Shown piece by piece: positions 41,480-49,105 of a stretch of DNA of 64,000 nt. The notes under the pieces are model-generated. The model was not told the DNA's origin. It did not search any database and was given only the letters and a program-made list of their open reading frames with translations. The stretch comes from DATGMP01 sp035293565 (GTDB lineage: Bacteria; Pseudomonadota; Alphaproteobacteria; BOG-932; Roseiterribacteraceae): contig DATGMP010000160.1 of the NCBI GenBank assembly GCA_035293565.1, positions 1 through 64,000 of the forward strand, given 5' to 3'. The position numbers were made by a program, and so were the translations under genes. Within the stretch, counting starts at the first letter, position 1. Each line of letters starts with the position of its first letter.

Positions 41480-41920
41480 ATGGATCTGAAGCTCGTGGCG
41501 CCGCTCGTGATTGCATCATTGTTGCTCGGCGGATGCCAGAGCGGCCGGGGCGGCGCGATGATGGCGAGGCCGGGCGGGGGGACCGGCGGAACGGCCGCCT
41601 CCGCGGCGCCGCCGTCGGGAGCGCTTCCAGGTGGGCTGGTGGGCGGACCGGCAGGGCGCGCGCTCGACGATTCCGACCTCGCCTATATGAGCCGGCAGAC
41701 CAGTAAGGCGCTCGAGACGGTCCCGACCAACCAGACGTCGAACTGGGTGAACCCGGAGAGCAAGTCGCCGGCCTCGGTTACGCCGACCCGCACCTATCAG
41801 CGGCCTGACGGCACCTATTGCCGCGAATTCTCGCAGTCCGTCACGATCAAGGGCCAGGAGCAGAAGGTCAGCGGGACTGCTTGCCGTCAGGCGGACGGCT
41901 CATGGCAGGCGACGAGCTGA
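41480..41920 (+). CDS. RT0821/Lpp0805-type surface antigen lipoprotein
   Basis: 146 residues with GGGAGGATT before the ATG. Lipoprotein signal MDLKLVAPLVIASLLLGGC with Cys at residue 19. Gly/Ala-rich middle to about residue 60. The C-terminal domain (SPASVTPTRTYQRPDGTYC, then GTACRQADGSWQ) has two paired cysteines and matches rickettsial-type surface antigens of the 17-kDa family. Likely outer-membrane anchored, role unknown. It is often seen near pdxH in alphaproteobacteria. Confidence 0.78.
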   Translation: MDLKLVAPLVIASLLLGGCQSGRGGAMMARPGGGTGGTAASAAPPSGALPGGLVGGPAGRALDDSDLAYMSRQTSKALETVPTNQTSNWVNPESKSPASVTPTRTYQRPDGTYCREFSQSVTIKGQEQKVSGTACRQADGSWQATS

Positions 41921-41929
41921 TCTCGACCT

Positions 41930-42247
41930 TCAGCGCTCGTCCGGGCCGATCTGGCGCATCCGCTCCAGATGAAGCCGCTGCTCGGAAAGCGCGTCTTGGA
42001 GCAAGCTCAGAAGCGCCTCGGCCAGATCGGCATTGAAGCCCTTCTGGCGCAAACGGACGACGACGCTGCGCTGGCGCTCGACCCGTTCGATGCCTTCGCG
42101 CACATGGCGCTCGGCCATTTCTATGTCGTTTTCGAGCTGGCGCTGAGCCTTCGATTTTTTGAGCTCGCGGTCGATCTCGTCTCGCGGTGAACGGGCGAAA
42201 GCTTTGGTGGCCCTTAATAGATCTTGGATATCGCGTTCGTTCGTCAT
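41930..42247 (-). CDS. small coiled-coil protein, function unknown
   Basis: 105 residues starting at ATG 42247 (MTNERDIQDLLRATKAFARS), with GGAGGGGG upstream. The middle is a charged helix typical of coiled coils (ELKKSKAQRQLENDIEMAER, HVREGIERVERQRSVV), and the end is helical too. No signal or membrane segment. I do not recognise the family. It lies convergent with the lipoprotein gene and divergent from fabI. Confidence 0.65.
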   Translation of the reverse strand: MTNERDIQDLLRATKAFARSPRDEIDRELKKSKAQRQLENDIEMAERHVREGIERVERQRSVVVRLRQKGFNADLAEALLSLLQDALSEQRLHLERMRQIGPDER

Positions 42248-42420
42248 TGGCGCACCCCCTCCCGGGAGTTGGCTCAAGGCAGCACGTTAACGCTTGTTAA
42301 CTGCGAATCATAGAACGACGTTTTGTGTACAACCCCGAGCCGAGGGGGTCCGCTTGGAGGACGCCGCGGCTCTGGTGTAGGCTCATCGGCCATATTCACG
42401 ACGCGACGACTCGTAAGAAC

Positions 42421-43308
42421 ATGAACGAGATTTCGCCGAACCCCGTCCGCGCGGGGGCGAGCACGCTGATGGCCGGCAAGCGCGGTTTGATCATGGGCGT
42501 GGCGAATGAGCGCTCGCTGGCTTGGGGCATCGCCTCGGTCGCTGCCGCTCATGGCGCTGCCCTTGCCTTCTCCTATCAGGGCGAGGCGCTGGGCAAACGC
42601 GTCAAACCATTGGCCGAATCGGTCGGCTCGAGCTTCGTCGAGCCCTGCGACGTTGGCGACGACGCCAGCCTGGACGCGCTGTTCGCGAAAATCGCCGAGC
42701 AGTGGGGCGGGCTCGATTTCGTTGTCCACGCCATCGGCTTCGCGGACAAGGACGATCTCAAGGGCGGCTATGTGAAGACCAGCAGGGCGAACTTCCACCT
42801 GGCGCTCGATATCTCAGCCTACTCCTTCACGGCCGTCGCGCAGCGCGCGGCACCCTTGATGAAGAAGGGCGGCAGCCTGCTCACCCTCTCCTATCTCGGC
42901 GCCGAGCGGGTGATGCCGCACTACAATGTGATGGGCGTTGCGAAGGCCGCCCTCGAAGCCTCGGTGCGCTATCTCGCGACGGATCTCGGTCCCATCGGCA
43001 TCCGGGTCAACGGCATCTCCGCCGGGCCGGTCAAGACGCTGGCGGCCAGCGGGATCGGAGATTTCCGCGTCATCCTGCGCTGGAACGAGCTCAACGCGCC
43101 TTTGAAGCGCAACGTGACGATCGAGGATGTAGGCAACGCAGCACTCTATTTGCTGAGCGACCTCGGCGCCGGCGTCACGGGCGAGATTCAGCACGTCGAT
43201 TGCGGCTATCACACAGTCGGCATGGTGGCCGTCGATGCGGCAGGCGGCGCCGCGACCCTGTTGCAGGGTCTGGTCGATCGGGGCGTGGTGCCGGGCGGAG
43301 ATAGCTGA
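42421..43308 (+). CDS. fabI: enoyl-[acyl-carrier-protein] reductase (NADH)
   Basis: 295 residues starting at ATG 42421. The FabI fold opens KRGLIMGVANERSLAWGIAS, and FVVHAIGFADKDDLKGGYVK carries the second motif. The active-site Tyr-x6-Lys is in PHYNVMGVAKAALEAS (Tyr 168, Lys 175), and SYLGAERVMPHYNVMG fits triclosan-sensitive FabI. It performs the last step of fatty acid elongation. The sequence before the core is about 20 residues longer than in E. coli, so a start near MAGKRGL is the alternative. Confidence 0.95.
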   Translation: MNEISPNPVRAGASTLMAGKRGLIMGVANERSLAWGIASVAAAHGAALAFSYQGEALGKRVKPLAESVGSSFVEPCDVGDDASLDALFAKIAEQWGGLDFVVHAIGFADKDDLKGGYVKTSRANFHLALDISAYSFTAVAQRAAPLMKKGGSLLTLSYLGAERVMPHYNVMGVAKAALEASVRYLATDLGPIGIRVNGISAGPVKTLAASGIGDFRVILRWNELNAPLKRNVTIEDVGNAALYLLSDLGAGVTGEIQHVDCGYHTVGMVAVDAAGGAATLLQGLVDRGVVPGGDS

Positions 43309-43337
43309 AAAATTCTCGATCCAACGCTTTTTGCATT

Positions 43338-43418
43338 CGTCATTACCGCGAAAGCGGGAATCCATTCATCCGTTTGCGCCGGCGTTTCCATGGATTCCCG
43401 CTTCCTCCGGGAATGACG
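43338..43418. repeat. palindromic GTCATTCCCG-type repeat element
   Basis: The left arm CGTCATTACCGCGAAAGCGG then GAATCC (43338-43363) pairs with GGATTCCCGCTTCCTCCGGG then AATGACG (43392-43418). The arms are near-identical reverse complements with only a few mismatches, about 28 bases apart. The GTCATTCCCGCGAAAGCGGG motif is a very widespread proteobacterial intergenic repeat. It lies between fabI and aroC and may form a long stem. Confidence 0.8.
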
Positions 43419-43468
43419 GAATATGAGGCCTGCACAACGTGCTTCGCAGTAGGGTCTAGGGCGACAGA

Positions 43469-44548
43469 ATGGCCGGGAACAGCTTTGGAACCGCCTTCCG
43501 CTTCACGAGCTGGGGCGAAAGTCATGGGCCCGCCATCGGTTGCGTGGTCGATGGGGTGCCGCCGCTGATCGCGCTTTCGGAAGCGGATATCCAGCCCTTC
43601 CTCGACAAGCGGGCCCCCGGCGGTTCGCGGTTCGTGACGCAGCGCCGCGAGCCCGACCAGGTGAAGATCCTGTCGGGCGTGTTCGAGGGGAAGACCACCG
43701 GCACCCCGATCAGCCTTCAGATCGACAATGTGGACCAGCGGTCGAAGGATTACGGGGACATCAAGGACACGTTTCGCCCCGGTCATGCCGACTACGCCTA
43801 TTGGGCCAAATACGGCATCCGCGACTATCGCGGCGGCGGCCGCTCCTCCGCCCGCGAGACCGCGAGCCGGGTGGCGGCCGGCGCGATCGCGCGCAAGGTG
43901 TTGGGTGAAGGCGTCGCCATCCGCGGCGCGTTGGTCCAGATCGGGCGGCACCCGATCGACCGGAACCGCTGGGACTGGGCCGAGACCGAGCGCAACCCGT
44001 TCTTTTCGCCCGACGCCGGAATTGTCGAAACCTGGTCGACCCTGCTGGATGAAACCCGCAAGGCGGGATCGTCGCTGGGCGCCATCATCGAGGTCACGGC
44101 CTCGGGTGTCCCCGCGGGCCTAGGCGAGCCCATCTACGGGAAGCTCGACGCCGACCTCGCCGCGGCGATGATCGGCATCAACGCAGTGAAAGGCGTGGAG
44201 ATCGGCGACGGATTCGCCGCGGCCTTGCTGTCGGGCGACGAGAATGCCGACGAGATGCGGATGAAGGACGGAAAGGTAGCCTTCCTGTCCAACCATGCCG
44301 GCGGCGTCCAGGGTGGCATCTCGACCGGCCAGGACATCGTCGTCCGCTTCGCGGTCAAGCCGACAAGCTCGATTCTCACGCCGCGTCGTACCGTCGATAC
44401 TCATGGCCAGGAGCGCGAAATCGCGACCAAGGGCCGTCACGATCCGTGCGTCGGCATCCGCGCGGTACCGGTCGGCGAGGCGATGATGGCGATCGTGCTG
44501 GCCGACCACCTTTTGCGCCATAGGACGCTGGGCCGTCCCGGCGCTTAG
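43469..44548 (+). CDS. aroC: chorismate synthase
   Basis: 359 residues. Last step of the shikimate pathway, FMN-dependent elimination. Signature motifs: FRFTSWGESHGPAIGCVVDG, FRPGHADYAYWAKYGIRDYR, GGGRSSARETASRVAAGAIA, and the C-terminal FAVKPTSSI and RHDPCVGIRAVPVGEAMMAI. Normal length. It follows fabI after a 160-base gap with a palindromic repeat. Its TAG overlaps the stop of the convergent secreted protein gene. Confidence 0.97.
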   Translation: MAGNSFGTAFRFTSWGESHGPAIGCVVDGVPPLIALSEADIQPFLDKRAPGGSRFVTQRREPDQVKILSGVFEGKTTGTPISLQIDNVDQRSKDYGDIKDTFRPGHADYAYWAKYGIRDYRGGGRSSARETASRVAAGAIARKVLGEGVAIRGALVQIGRHPIDRNRWDWAETERNPFFSPDAGIVETWSTLLDETRKAGSSLGAIIEVTASGVPAGLGEPIYGKLDADLAAAMIGINAVKGVEIGDGFAAALLSGDENADEMRMKDGKVAFLSNHAGGVQGGISTGQDIVVRFAVKPTSSILTPRRTVDTHGQEREIATKGRHDPCVGIRAVPVGEAMMAIVLADHLLRHRTLGRPGA

Positions 44549-44880
44549 CGGGGCGGCTGTTTCCGGTTCTTTTCCCCAGTCGCGCTGTAGACGCCGTTGG
44601 CCGGATTGACGCCATTCCTGGCGGTGCCTGCCTGCCCTTGCTCCAGCGGGTTGGAGCTCGTTCCGGCGCTTCCGGGGCCGTTCGTTTCGGCGGCGATAGA
44701 GCCCGTCGGGACGCTGGCCGGAACACCCGGCGGTACGACCGGCTGCGGCGCTCCATTGGGCGCTACCAGCTGGCCTTTCTCGGTGGTCGGCGCGTTCGGC
44801 TGATCGAGCGGGCCGTTCTGGGCTTGCGCCGAAGCAGCCCAGACCAACATCGCCGCAATGATGACCTCAATGCGCATCAT
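44545..44880 (-). CDS. small secreted Pro/Gly/Asn-rich protein
   Basis: 111 residues starting at ATG 44880 or 44877 (MMRIEVIIAAMLVWAASAQA). The Sec signal peptide ends at about SAQA. The mature part is low-complexity, with PNGAPQPVVPPGVPASVPTG and ETNGPGSAGTSSNPLEQGQA, and has a basic end (KNRKQPPR). It looks unstructured and exported. No family is recognised. The frame continues upstream into a CheB relic (44914-44990), which is unlikely to be part of this protein because the signal peptide would then be internal. Confidence 0.6.
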   Translation of the reverse strand: MMRIEVIIAAMLVWAASAQAQNGPLDQPNAPTTEKGQLVAPNGAPQPVVPPGVPASVPTGSIAAETNGPGSAGTSSNPLEQGQAGTARNGVNPANGVYSATGEKNRKQPPR

Positions 44881-44913
44881 TGGCCTGTTCAACCCCCGCG
44901 ACACGAGGCTGTT

Positions 44914-44990
44914 CCGCTCCTCGGTGTAGGCGTGGCCGACATGGCAGCGATAGCGCACGATATCGTCATCCTCCACTTCCCGCAGGAATG
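44914..44990 (-). pseudogene. relic of a CheB-associated C-terminal zinc-binding motif
   Basis: On the minus strand the frame reads FLREVEDDDIVRYRCHVGHA YTEER (split for length), which closely matches the L-x-E-x-(D/E)-x3-(F/Y)RCRVGHAYS end seen in many stand-alone CheB-type methylesterases. The expected upstream half, with its first cysteine pair and the catalytic domain, is missing. The relic lies just before and antisense to the CheB-CheR kinase gene. It is probably debris of an older chemotaxis gene. Confidence 0.5.
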
Positions 44991-45048
44991 GGTGGCTTCC
45001 AGCGGCAAAGATCTTAAGATCGCAAATCCAAGCATGGGGACCATGGTC

Positions 45049-48000
45049 ATGGCCGAAAAGGATACGGCTGGTGGGCACGCGCAGGGACCGTCGGAGCCGG
45101 CTTTAGTCCTGATCGGCGCATCGGCCGGCGGACTCAGCGCGCTGCAGACTTTGTTCGAAGAACTTCCGTCCGACACGGCCGCCGCTTACGTGGTCGTCGT
45201 GCATCTCGATCCGCAGCATCGCAGCGACCTCGCGCGAATCCTCGGCACCCACACGAAAATGACTGTCGTTCAGGTCGATACGACCGCAAAGCTGGTCGCC
45301 GACCATGTCTACGTCATTCCGCCCGACCGGCGGCTGGAGGTTCGCGATCACGAGATTTTCGCATTACGATTCGACGAGCCCCGCGGCCAGCGCGCGCCGA
45401 TCGATCTTCTCTTCCGCTCGGTCGCGCGCCGCTTGGGCGACGGCTTCGCCGTGATCCTGAGCGGCGCGGGATCCGACGGGGCGCTGGGTGTGAAGGCCAT
45501 CAAGGAGGCCGGCGGCATCATCCTCGTGCAGGATCCCTCCGAAGCCGAATATTCATCGATGCCGCGCAGCGCCATCGAGACGGGGGTGGCGGATTTCATC
45601 CTGCCCGTCACCCAGCTTGCGCATCGGCTGGGCGAACTGATCGCGAGCAAGCAGATCGCGCCGATCCCCGACACGCCGGATCTGGACGAGGAGCTGGTGC
45701 GCCGGATTCTCGCTTATCTCCGTGTCCGGACGGGCCACGATTTCTCGAAATATAAACGCTCAACGGTGCTGCGGCGCATTGCGCGGCGCATGCAGATAAC
45801 CCGAACCAACGACCTCAGCGAATATCACGATCATTTGCGCGAGAAGGCCGACGAAGCGCAGGCGCTCCTCAGCGACCTACTGATTTCGGTGACGACCTTC
45901 TTCCGGGACAGCGAGGCCTTCGATGCGCTGAGGACCCAGGTTGTGCCCCGCCTGTTCGAAGATCGCGATGCGACGGAGCCGATTCGCGTATGGGTGTCGG
46001 GCTGCGCCACCGGCGAAGAGGCCTACTCGATCGCCATGTTGCTGCTGGACGAAGCGTCCCGCCATGAAAGCCGGCCGCAGATCCAGGTTTTCGGCTCCGA
46101 TCTCGACGCGCGCGCCCTCGCGACGGCACGGGAAGGGCGCTATCCGGCTTCGATAGAGGCCGATGTCAGCGAGGAGCGGCTGCGGCGATTCTTCAACCGC
46201 GAGGGGGATGCGTATCGCGTACGGCAGGAGCTGCGCGACATCGTGCTGTTCGCGATCCATGATCTGCTGAAGGATCCACCCTTCTCCCGCGTCGATCTCA
46301 TCTCCTGCCGCAACGTGCTGATCTATCTCGACCGCGAGCTGCAGGAGCAGGTCTGCGGCACGTTCCATTACGCGCTCAATCCTGGGGGCTTCCTCCTGCT
46401 GGGCTCGTCGGAGACCGCCGACAACCCGCCAGGGCTGTTTCGCATGATGGACCGCAATACGCGCATCTATCAATCGACGGCCCATCCAGGCGACAAGCCG
46501 AGGCTGCTGCAGCGCCTGTTCGGCCCGATCGGCATCCGCGAGCAATCGATCCAGTTCGCGCGGCCGGTGACACCGACCGCCGCGCTCAACGAAGCCGCCG
46601 CGCATCGGCGGGCGATCGAGCGGATGGCGCCGCCGAGCGTGCTGGTCGACGAAACCCACCGCGTGATGCATCTCTCCGAAAATGCGGGGCGCTTCGTCGC
46701 GCCCTCAGGCGGACCCCTGAGCGGGGACGTGGTCGATCTCGTGCGGCCCGAGCTGCGCTTCGAACTCAGGTCGGCGCTGCACCGGGCGTTCGAGCAGCGC
46801 AAGACCACATTGAGTCTGCCGATTCCCGTACGCTTCAACGGCTCGCCGCATCGCGTCCATATGCTGGTCGCGCCGGCGCCGAAAGATGATGCGACCGAAA
46901 TATCCAAGGCGGTCGTCATGTTTATCGAGGGAGAACCCGTCGAAGAGACTCTGGGGCGCACCGAGCAGCGGGTCACTGACGAGACAGTTCGCCGGCTGAC
47001 CCAGGAGCTCGAGCTGACGCAGGCGCGGCTGCGCACCGTGCGGGAGGAATCAGAGGCCGCCAACGAGGAGTTGCGCGCCGCCAACGAAGAGCTGCAGTCG
47101 ATCAACGAGGAATATCGTTCGACGTCCGAAGAGCTCGAGACCAGCAAGGAAGAGCTGCAATCGATCAACGAGGAGCTGCAAACCGTCAACAGCGAGCTGA
47201 AGCTCAAACTGGAGGCGATCTCGCGTGCGCATAGCGACCTGCAAAATCTGGTCGCGGCAAGCGACTATGGGACGCTCTTCCTCGATTCGGGGCTTCGCAT
47301 CAAGCGCTTCACCGATCAGGTGACCGAGCTGTTCTCGATCACGCCCAGCGACGAGGGGCGTCCGATCACGGATTTCGCCCACCGGCTCGAATATGACGAG
47401 CTGGGCAAGGATGCGCGCGGCGTGCTGGCCGACTTGGCGCCCGTGCGGCGCGAAATCCGCAGCCGGCATGACCGCTGGTACGATGTCAGGATGCGTCCTC
47501 GGACGGTGGACGACAAGATCGACGGTGTCGTGATCACCTTCGTCGACGTGACGGACCGCCGGCAGGTCGAGACCGCGCTTCGCGACAGCGAGCGGCAGTT
47601 GCAGCAGCAGAAGCGCCTGCTCGAGCTCTCCCCGACGCCGATTTTCGTCTGGGACTTCGATGGCGGCGTCGTCGAATGGAACCGCGGAAGCGAGGAGCTA
47701 TATGGCTTTTCGCGCGCCGAGGCGCTGGGCAAAACGAAGGAGCAGCTCTTCGGCCGAACCGAGCCGCCGTTCGACGAGCTCGAGGCCAAGCTCCTAGAAA
47801 GCGGGAGCTGGAACGGCGAAATCCGCCAGAGGACGAAAGACGGGCGGCAGGTAATCGTCGAAAGCCGGATGCAGCTCGAATCGTTCGGCGACCGGCGCCT
47901 GGTGCTGGAAAGCACGCTCAACATCACCGAGCACAAGAATTGGGAGGAACGCCAGCGCACGCTGCTTGGCGAGCTTACGCACCGCGTCAAGAACACGCTG

Positions 48001-48558
48001 ACGGTCGTGATGGCGATCGCCCATCAGACCCTTCGCGCGACGCCGTCGCCGAAAGAGTTTGCGGAACGTTTCGACGGCCGGCTGACCGCGCTGGCGCGCT
48101 CCCACGATCTTCTCGTGCAGTCGGGCTGGAACGGCGCCGATCTGACCAAACTCGCACAGGAGCAGCTCGAGCCTTACGTCGGGCAGCGGAAGGAGCGTGT
48201 GCGCATCCACGGAGACGCCATCATTCTTTCATCGGAGCTGCTCACTCCGTTCGGTTTGGTAATCCATGAGCTCGCGACCAACGCGACAAAATATGGCAGC
48301 CTGTCCGTCCCGGAGGGCAAGGTGGAGCTCAGCTGGGCGATCGCGCCGAAGAAAAGCCGTCGCATGCTGGAGTTCGTATGGCGCGAGCAAGGCGGCCCGG
48401 CCGTAGAGGCGCCGACGCAGTCGGGGCTCGGAACCTCGCTGATCGACCATGGAATTCCCGGCGCGACCGTGAATCGTGAATTCCTGCCTCAAGGGCTGCG
48501 CTGTACGATCCGCGTGCCGCTGGATAACAGGCAATCAAGGGAAAAGGCCGCGGAGTAG
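45049..48558 (+). CDS. CheB-CheR-PAS-HWE histidine kinase fusion protein
   Basis: About 1169 residues starting at ATG 45049 (MAEKDTAGGHAQG), with GGGGA upstream. Domains: CheB methylesterase at about 20-200 (VLIGASAGGLSALQTLFEEL, VVVHLDPQHRSDL, AGSDGALGV giving Ser-His-Asp), CheR N-terminal and SAM methyltransferase at 215-480 (WVSGCATGEEAYSIAMLLLD, SCRNVLIYLDRELQ), and a long coiled coil at about 650-720 with ANEELRAANEELQSINEEYR. Two PAS domains follow at about 730-940. The HWE kinase has phosphoacceptor His 978 in ELTHRVKNTLTVV, an N-box and WREQGGP. There is no response regulator partner nearby. The output is unknown, perhaps a general stress-type two-component branch rather than chemotaxis. 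Confidence 0.92.
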   Translation: MAEKDTAGGHAQGPSEPALVLIGASAGGLSALQTLFEELPSDTAAAYVVVVHLDPQHRSDLARILGTHTKMTVVQVDTTAKLVADHVYVIPPDRRLEVRDHEIFALRFDEPRGQRAPIDLLFRSVARRLGDGFAVILSGAGSDGALGVKAIKEAGGIILVQDPSEAEYSSMPRSAIETGVADFILPVTQLAHRLGELIASKQIAPIPDTPDLDEELVRRILAYLRVRTGHDFSKYKRSTVLRRIARRMQITRTNDLSEYHDHLREKADEAQALLSDLLISVTTFFRDSEAFDALRTQVVPRLFEDRDATEPIRVWVSGCATGEEAYSIAMLLLDEASRHESRPQIQVFGSDLDARALATAREGRYPASIEADVSEERLRRFFNREGDAYRVRQELRDIVLFAIHDLLKDPPFSRVDLISCRNVLIYLDRELQEQVCGTFHYALNPGGFLLLGSSETADNPPGLFRMMDRNTRIYQSTAHPGDKPRLLQRLFGPIGIREQSIQFARPVTPTAALNEAAAHRRAIERMAPPSVLVDETHRVMHLSENAGRFVAPSGGPLSGDVVDLVRPELRFELRSALHRAFEQRKTTLSLPIPVRFNGSPHRVHMLVAPAPKDDATEISKAVVMFIEGEPVEETLGRTEQRVTDETVRRLTQELELTQARLRTVREESEAANEELRAANEELQSINEEYRSTSEELETSKEELQSINEELQTVNSELKLKLEAISRAHSDLQNLVAASDYGTLFLDSGLRIKRFTDQVTELFSITPSDEGRPITDFAHRLEYDELGKDARGVLADLAPVRREIRSRHDRWYDVRMRPRTVDDKIDGVVITFVDVTDRRQVETALRDSERQLQQQKRLLELSPTPIFVWDFDGGVVEWNRGSEELYGFSRAEALGKTKEQLFGRTEPPFDELEAKLLESGSWNGEIRQRTKDGRQVIVESRMQLESFGDRRLVLESTLNITEHKNWEERQRTLLGELTHRVKNTLTVVMAIAHQTLRATPSPKEFAERFDGRLTALARSHDLLVQSGWNGADLTKLAQEQLEPYVGQRKERVRIHGDAIILSSELLTPFGLVIHELATNATKYGSLSVPEGKVELSWAIAPKKSRRMLEFVWREQGGPAVEAPTQSGLGTSLIDHGIPGATVNREFLPQGLRCTIRVPLDNRQSREKAAE

Positions 48559-48588
48559 AAGGAGCCCAAAATCGCTTCCGGGCTCTTT
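48559..48588 (+). terminator. intrinsic terminator of the CheB-CheR kinase gene
   Basis: AAGGAGCCC and GGGCTCTTT make a 9-base stem (one G-U pair) with a 12-base loop, right at the gene's stop codon. A short T run follows. It would also serve the convergent cueR. Confidence 0.5.
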
Positions 48589-48615
48589 GGCGGGCGCCAT
48601 TTCACGGCCTGCGGA

Positions 48616-49002
48616 TTAAGATGCGAGATCGTCGAGAATGGGGCAGGTCGGCCGGTTGTCCCCGCGGCAATGGCGTACGAGATGGTCCAGCGCGTCCCGC
48701 ATGGTCTGAAGCTCTTCCAGCTTCGCGTCGAGCTCGGCGATGCGCGCGAGCGCAACGCGCTTGACCTCGGCACTCGACCGGCCGCGATCGCGCCAAAGCG
48801 CCAGAAGAGCGCGGATCTCTTCGATGGAGAAACCGAGAGTCCGAGCGCGCTTGACGAAGCGGAGCACGTTCACATCTTCGCAGCCATAGGAACGGTAGCC
48901 GCCCTCCGTGCGGTCCGCCGGCTCGATCAATCCGATGCTCTCATAATGCCGAATCATCTTCGCCGTTACGCCCGAGGCCGCGGCCGCTTCTCCGATCTGC
49001 AT
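48616..49002 (-). CDS. cueR: copper-responsive MerR-family regulator (CueR)
   Basis: 128 residues. The MerR DNA-binding domain starts MQIGEAAAASGVTAKMIRHY ESIGLI (split for length). A dimer helix follows. The metal-binding loop is HCRGDNRPTC, placing Cys at 112 and 120 as in E. coli CueR, and Ser 77 is also kept, both marks of monovalent metal sensors. It is divergent from copA, whose promoter holds a CueR-type operator at 49022-49052. It activates copA when Cu(I) or Ag(I) binds, by family knowledge. Confidence 0.93.
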   Translation of the reverse strand: MQIGEAAAASGVTAKMIRHYESIGLIEPADRTEGGYRSYGCEDVNVLRFVKRARTLGFSIEEIRALLALWRDRGRSSAEVKRVALARIAELDAKLEELQTMRDALDHLVRHCRGDNRPTCPILDDLAS

Positions 49003-49021
49003 GTCTTTCCTCCGGCTCCTC

Positions 49022-49052
49022 TTGACCTTCCCACAATGGGAAGCTCCATCTT
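49022..49052 (+). promoter_or_regulatory. CueR operator and promoter of copA
   Basis: TTGACC at 49022-49027 and CATCTT at 49047-49052 are separated by 19 bases, the long spacer typical of MerR-family activated promoters. The spacer contains CTTCCC-ACAAT-GGGAAG, very close to the E. coli copA box (ACCTTCCCCTTGCTGGAAGG). It implies copper-inducible copA expression, with a leader of about 45 bases. Confidence 0.7.
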
Positions 49053-49105
49053 CAGCTTCAAGAGGTCTTCAGCTGCGAAGATCGGCACGAATTCCAAGGT
49101 ATCCC

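Noticed and set aside
44638..45048. Upstream extension of the CheB-CheR kinase frame
   Set aside because: The extra 137 residues have no domain, overlap the secreted protein gene and CheB relic antisense, and lack a ribosome site. The CheB domain starts just after ATG 45049.
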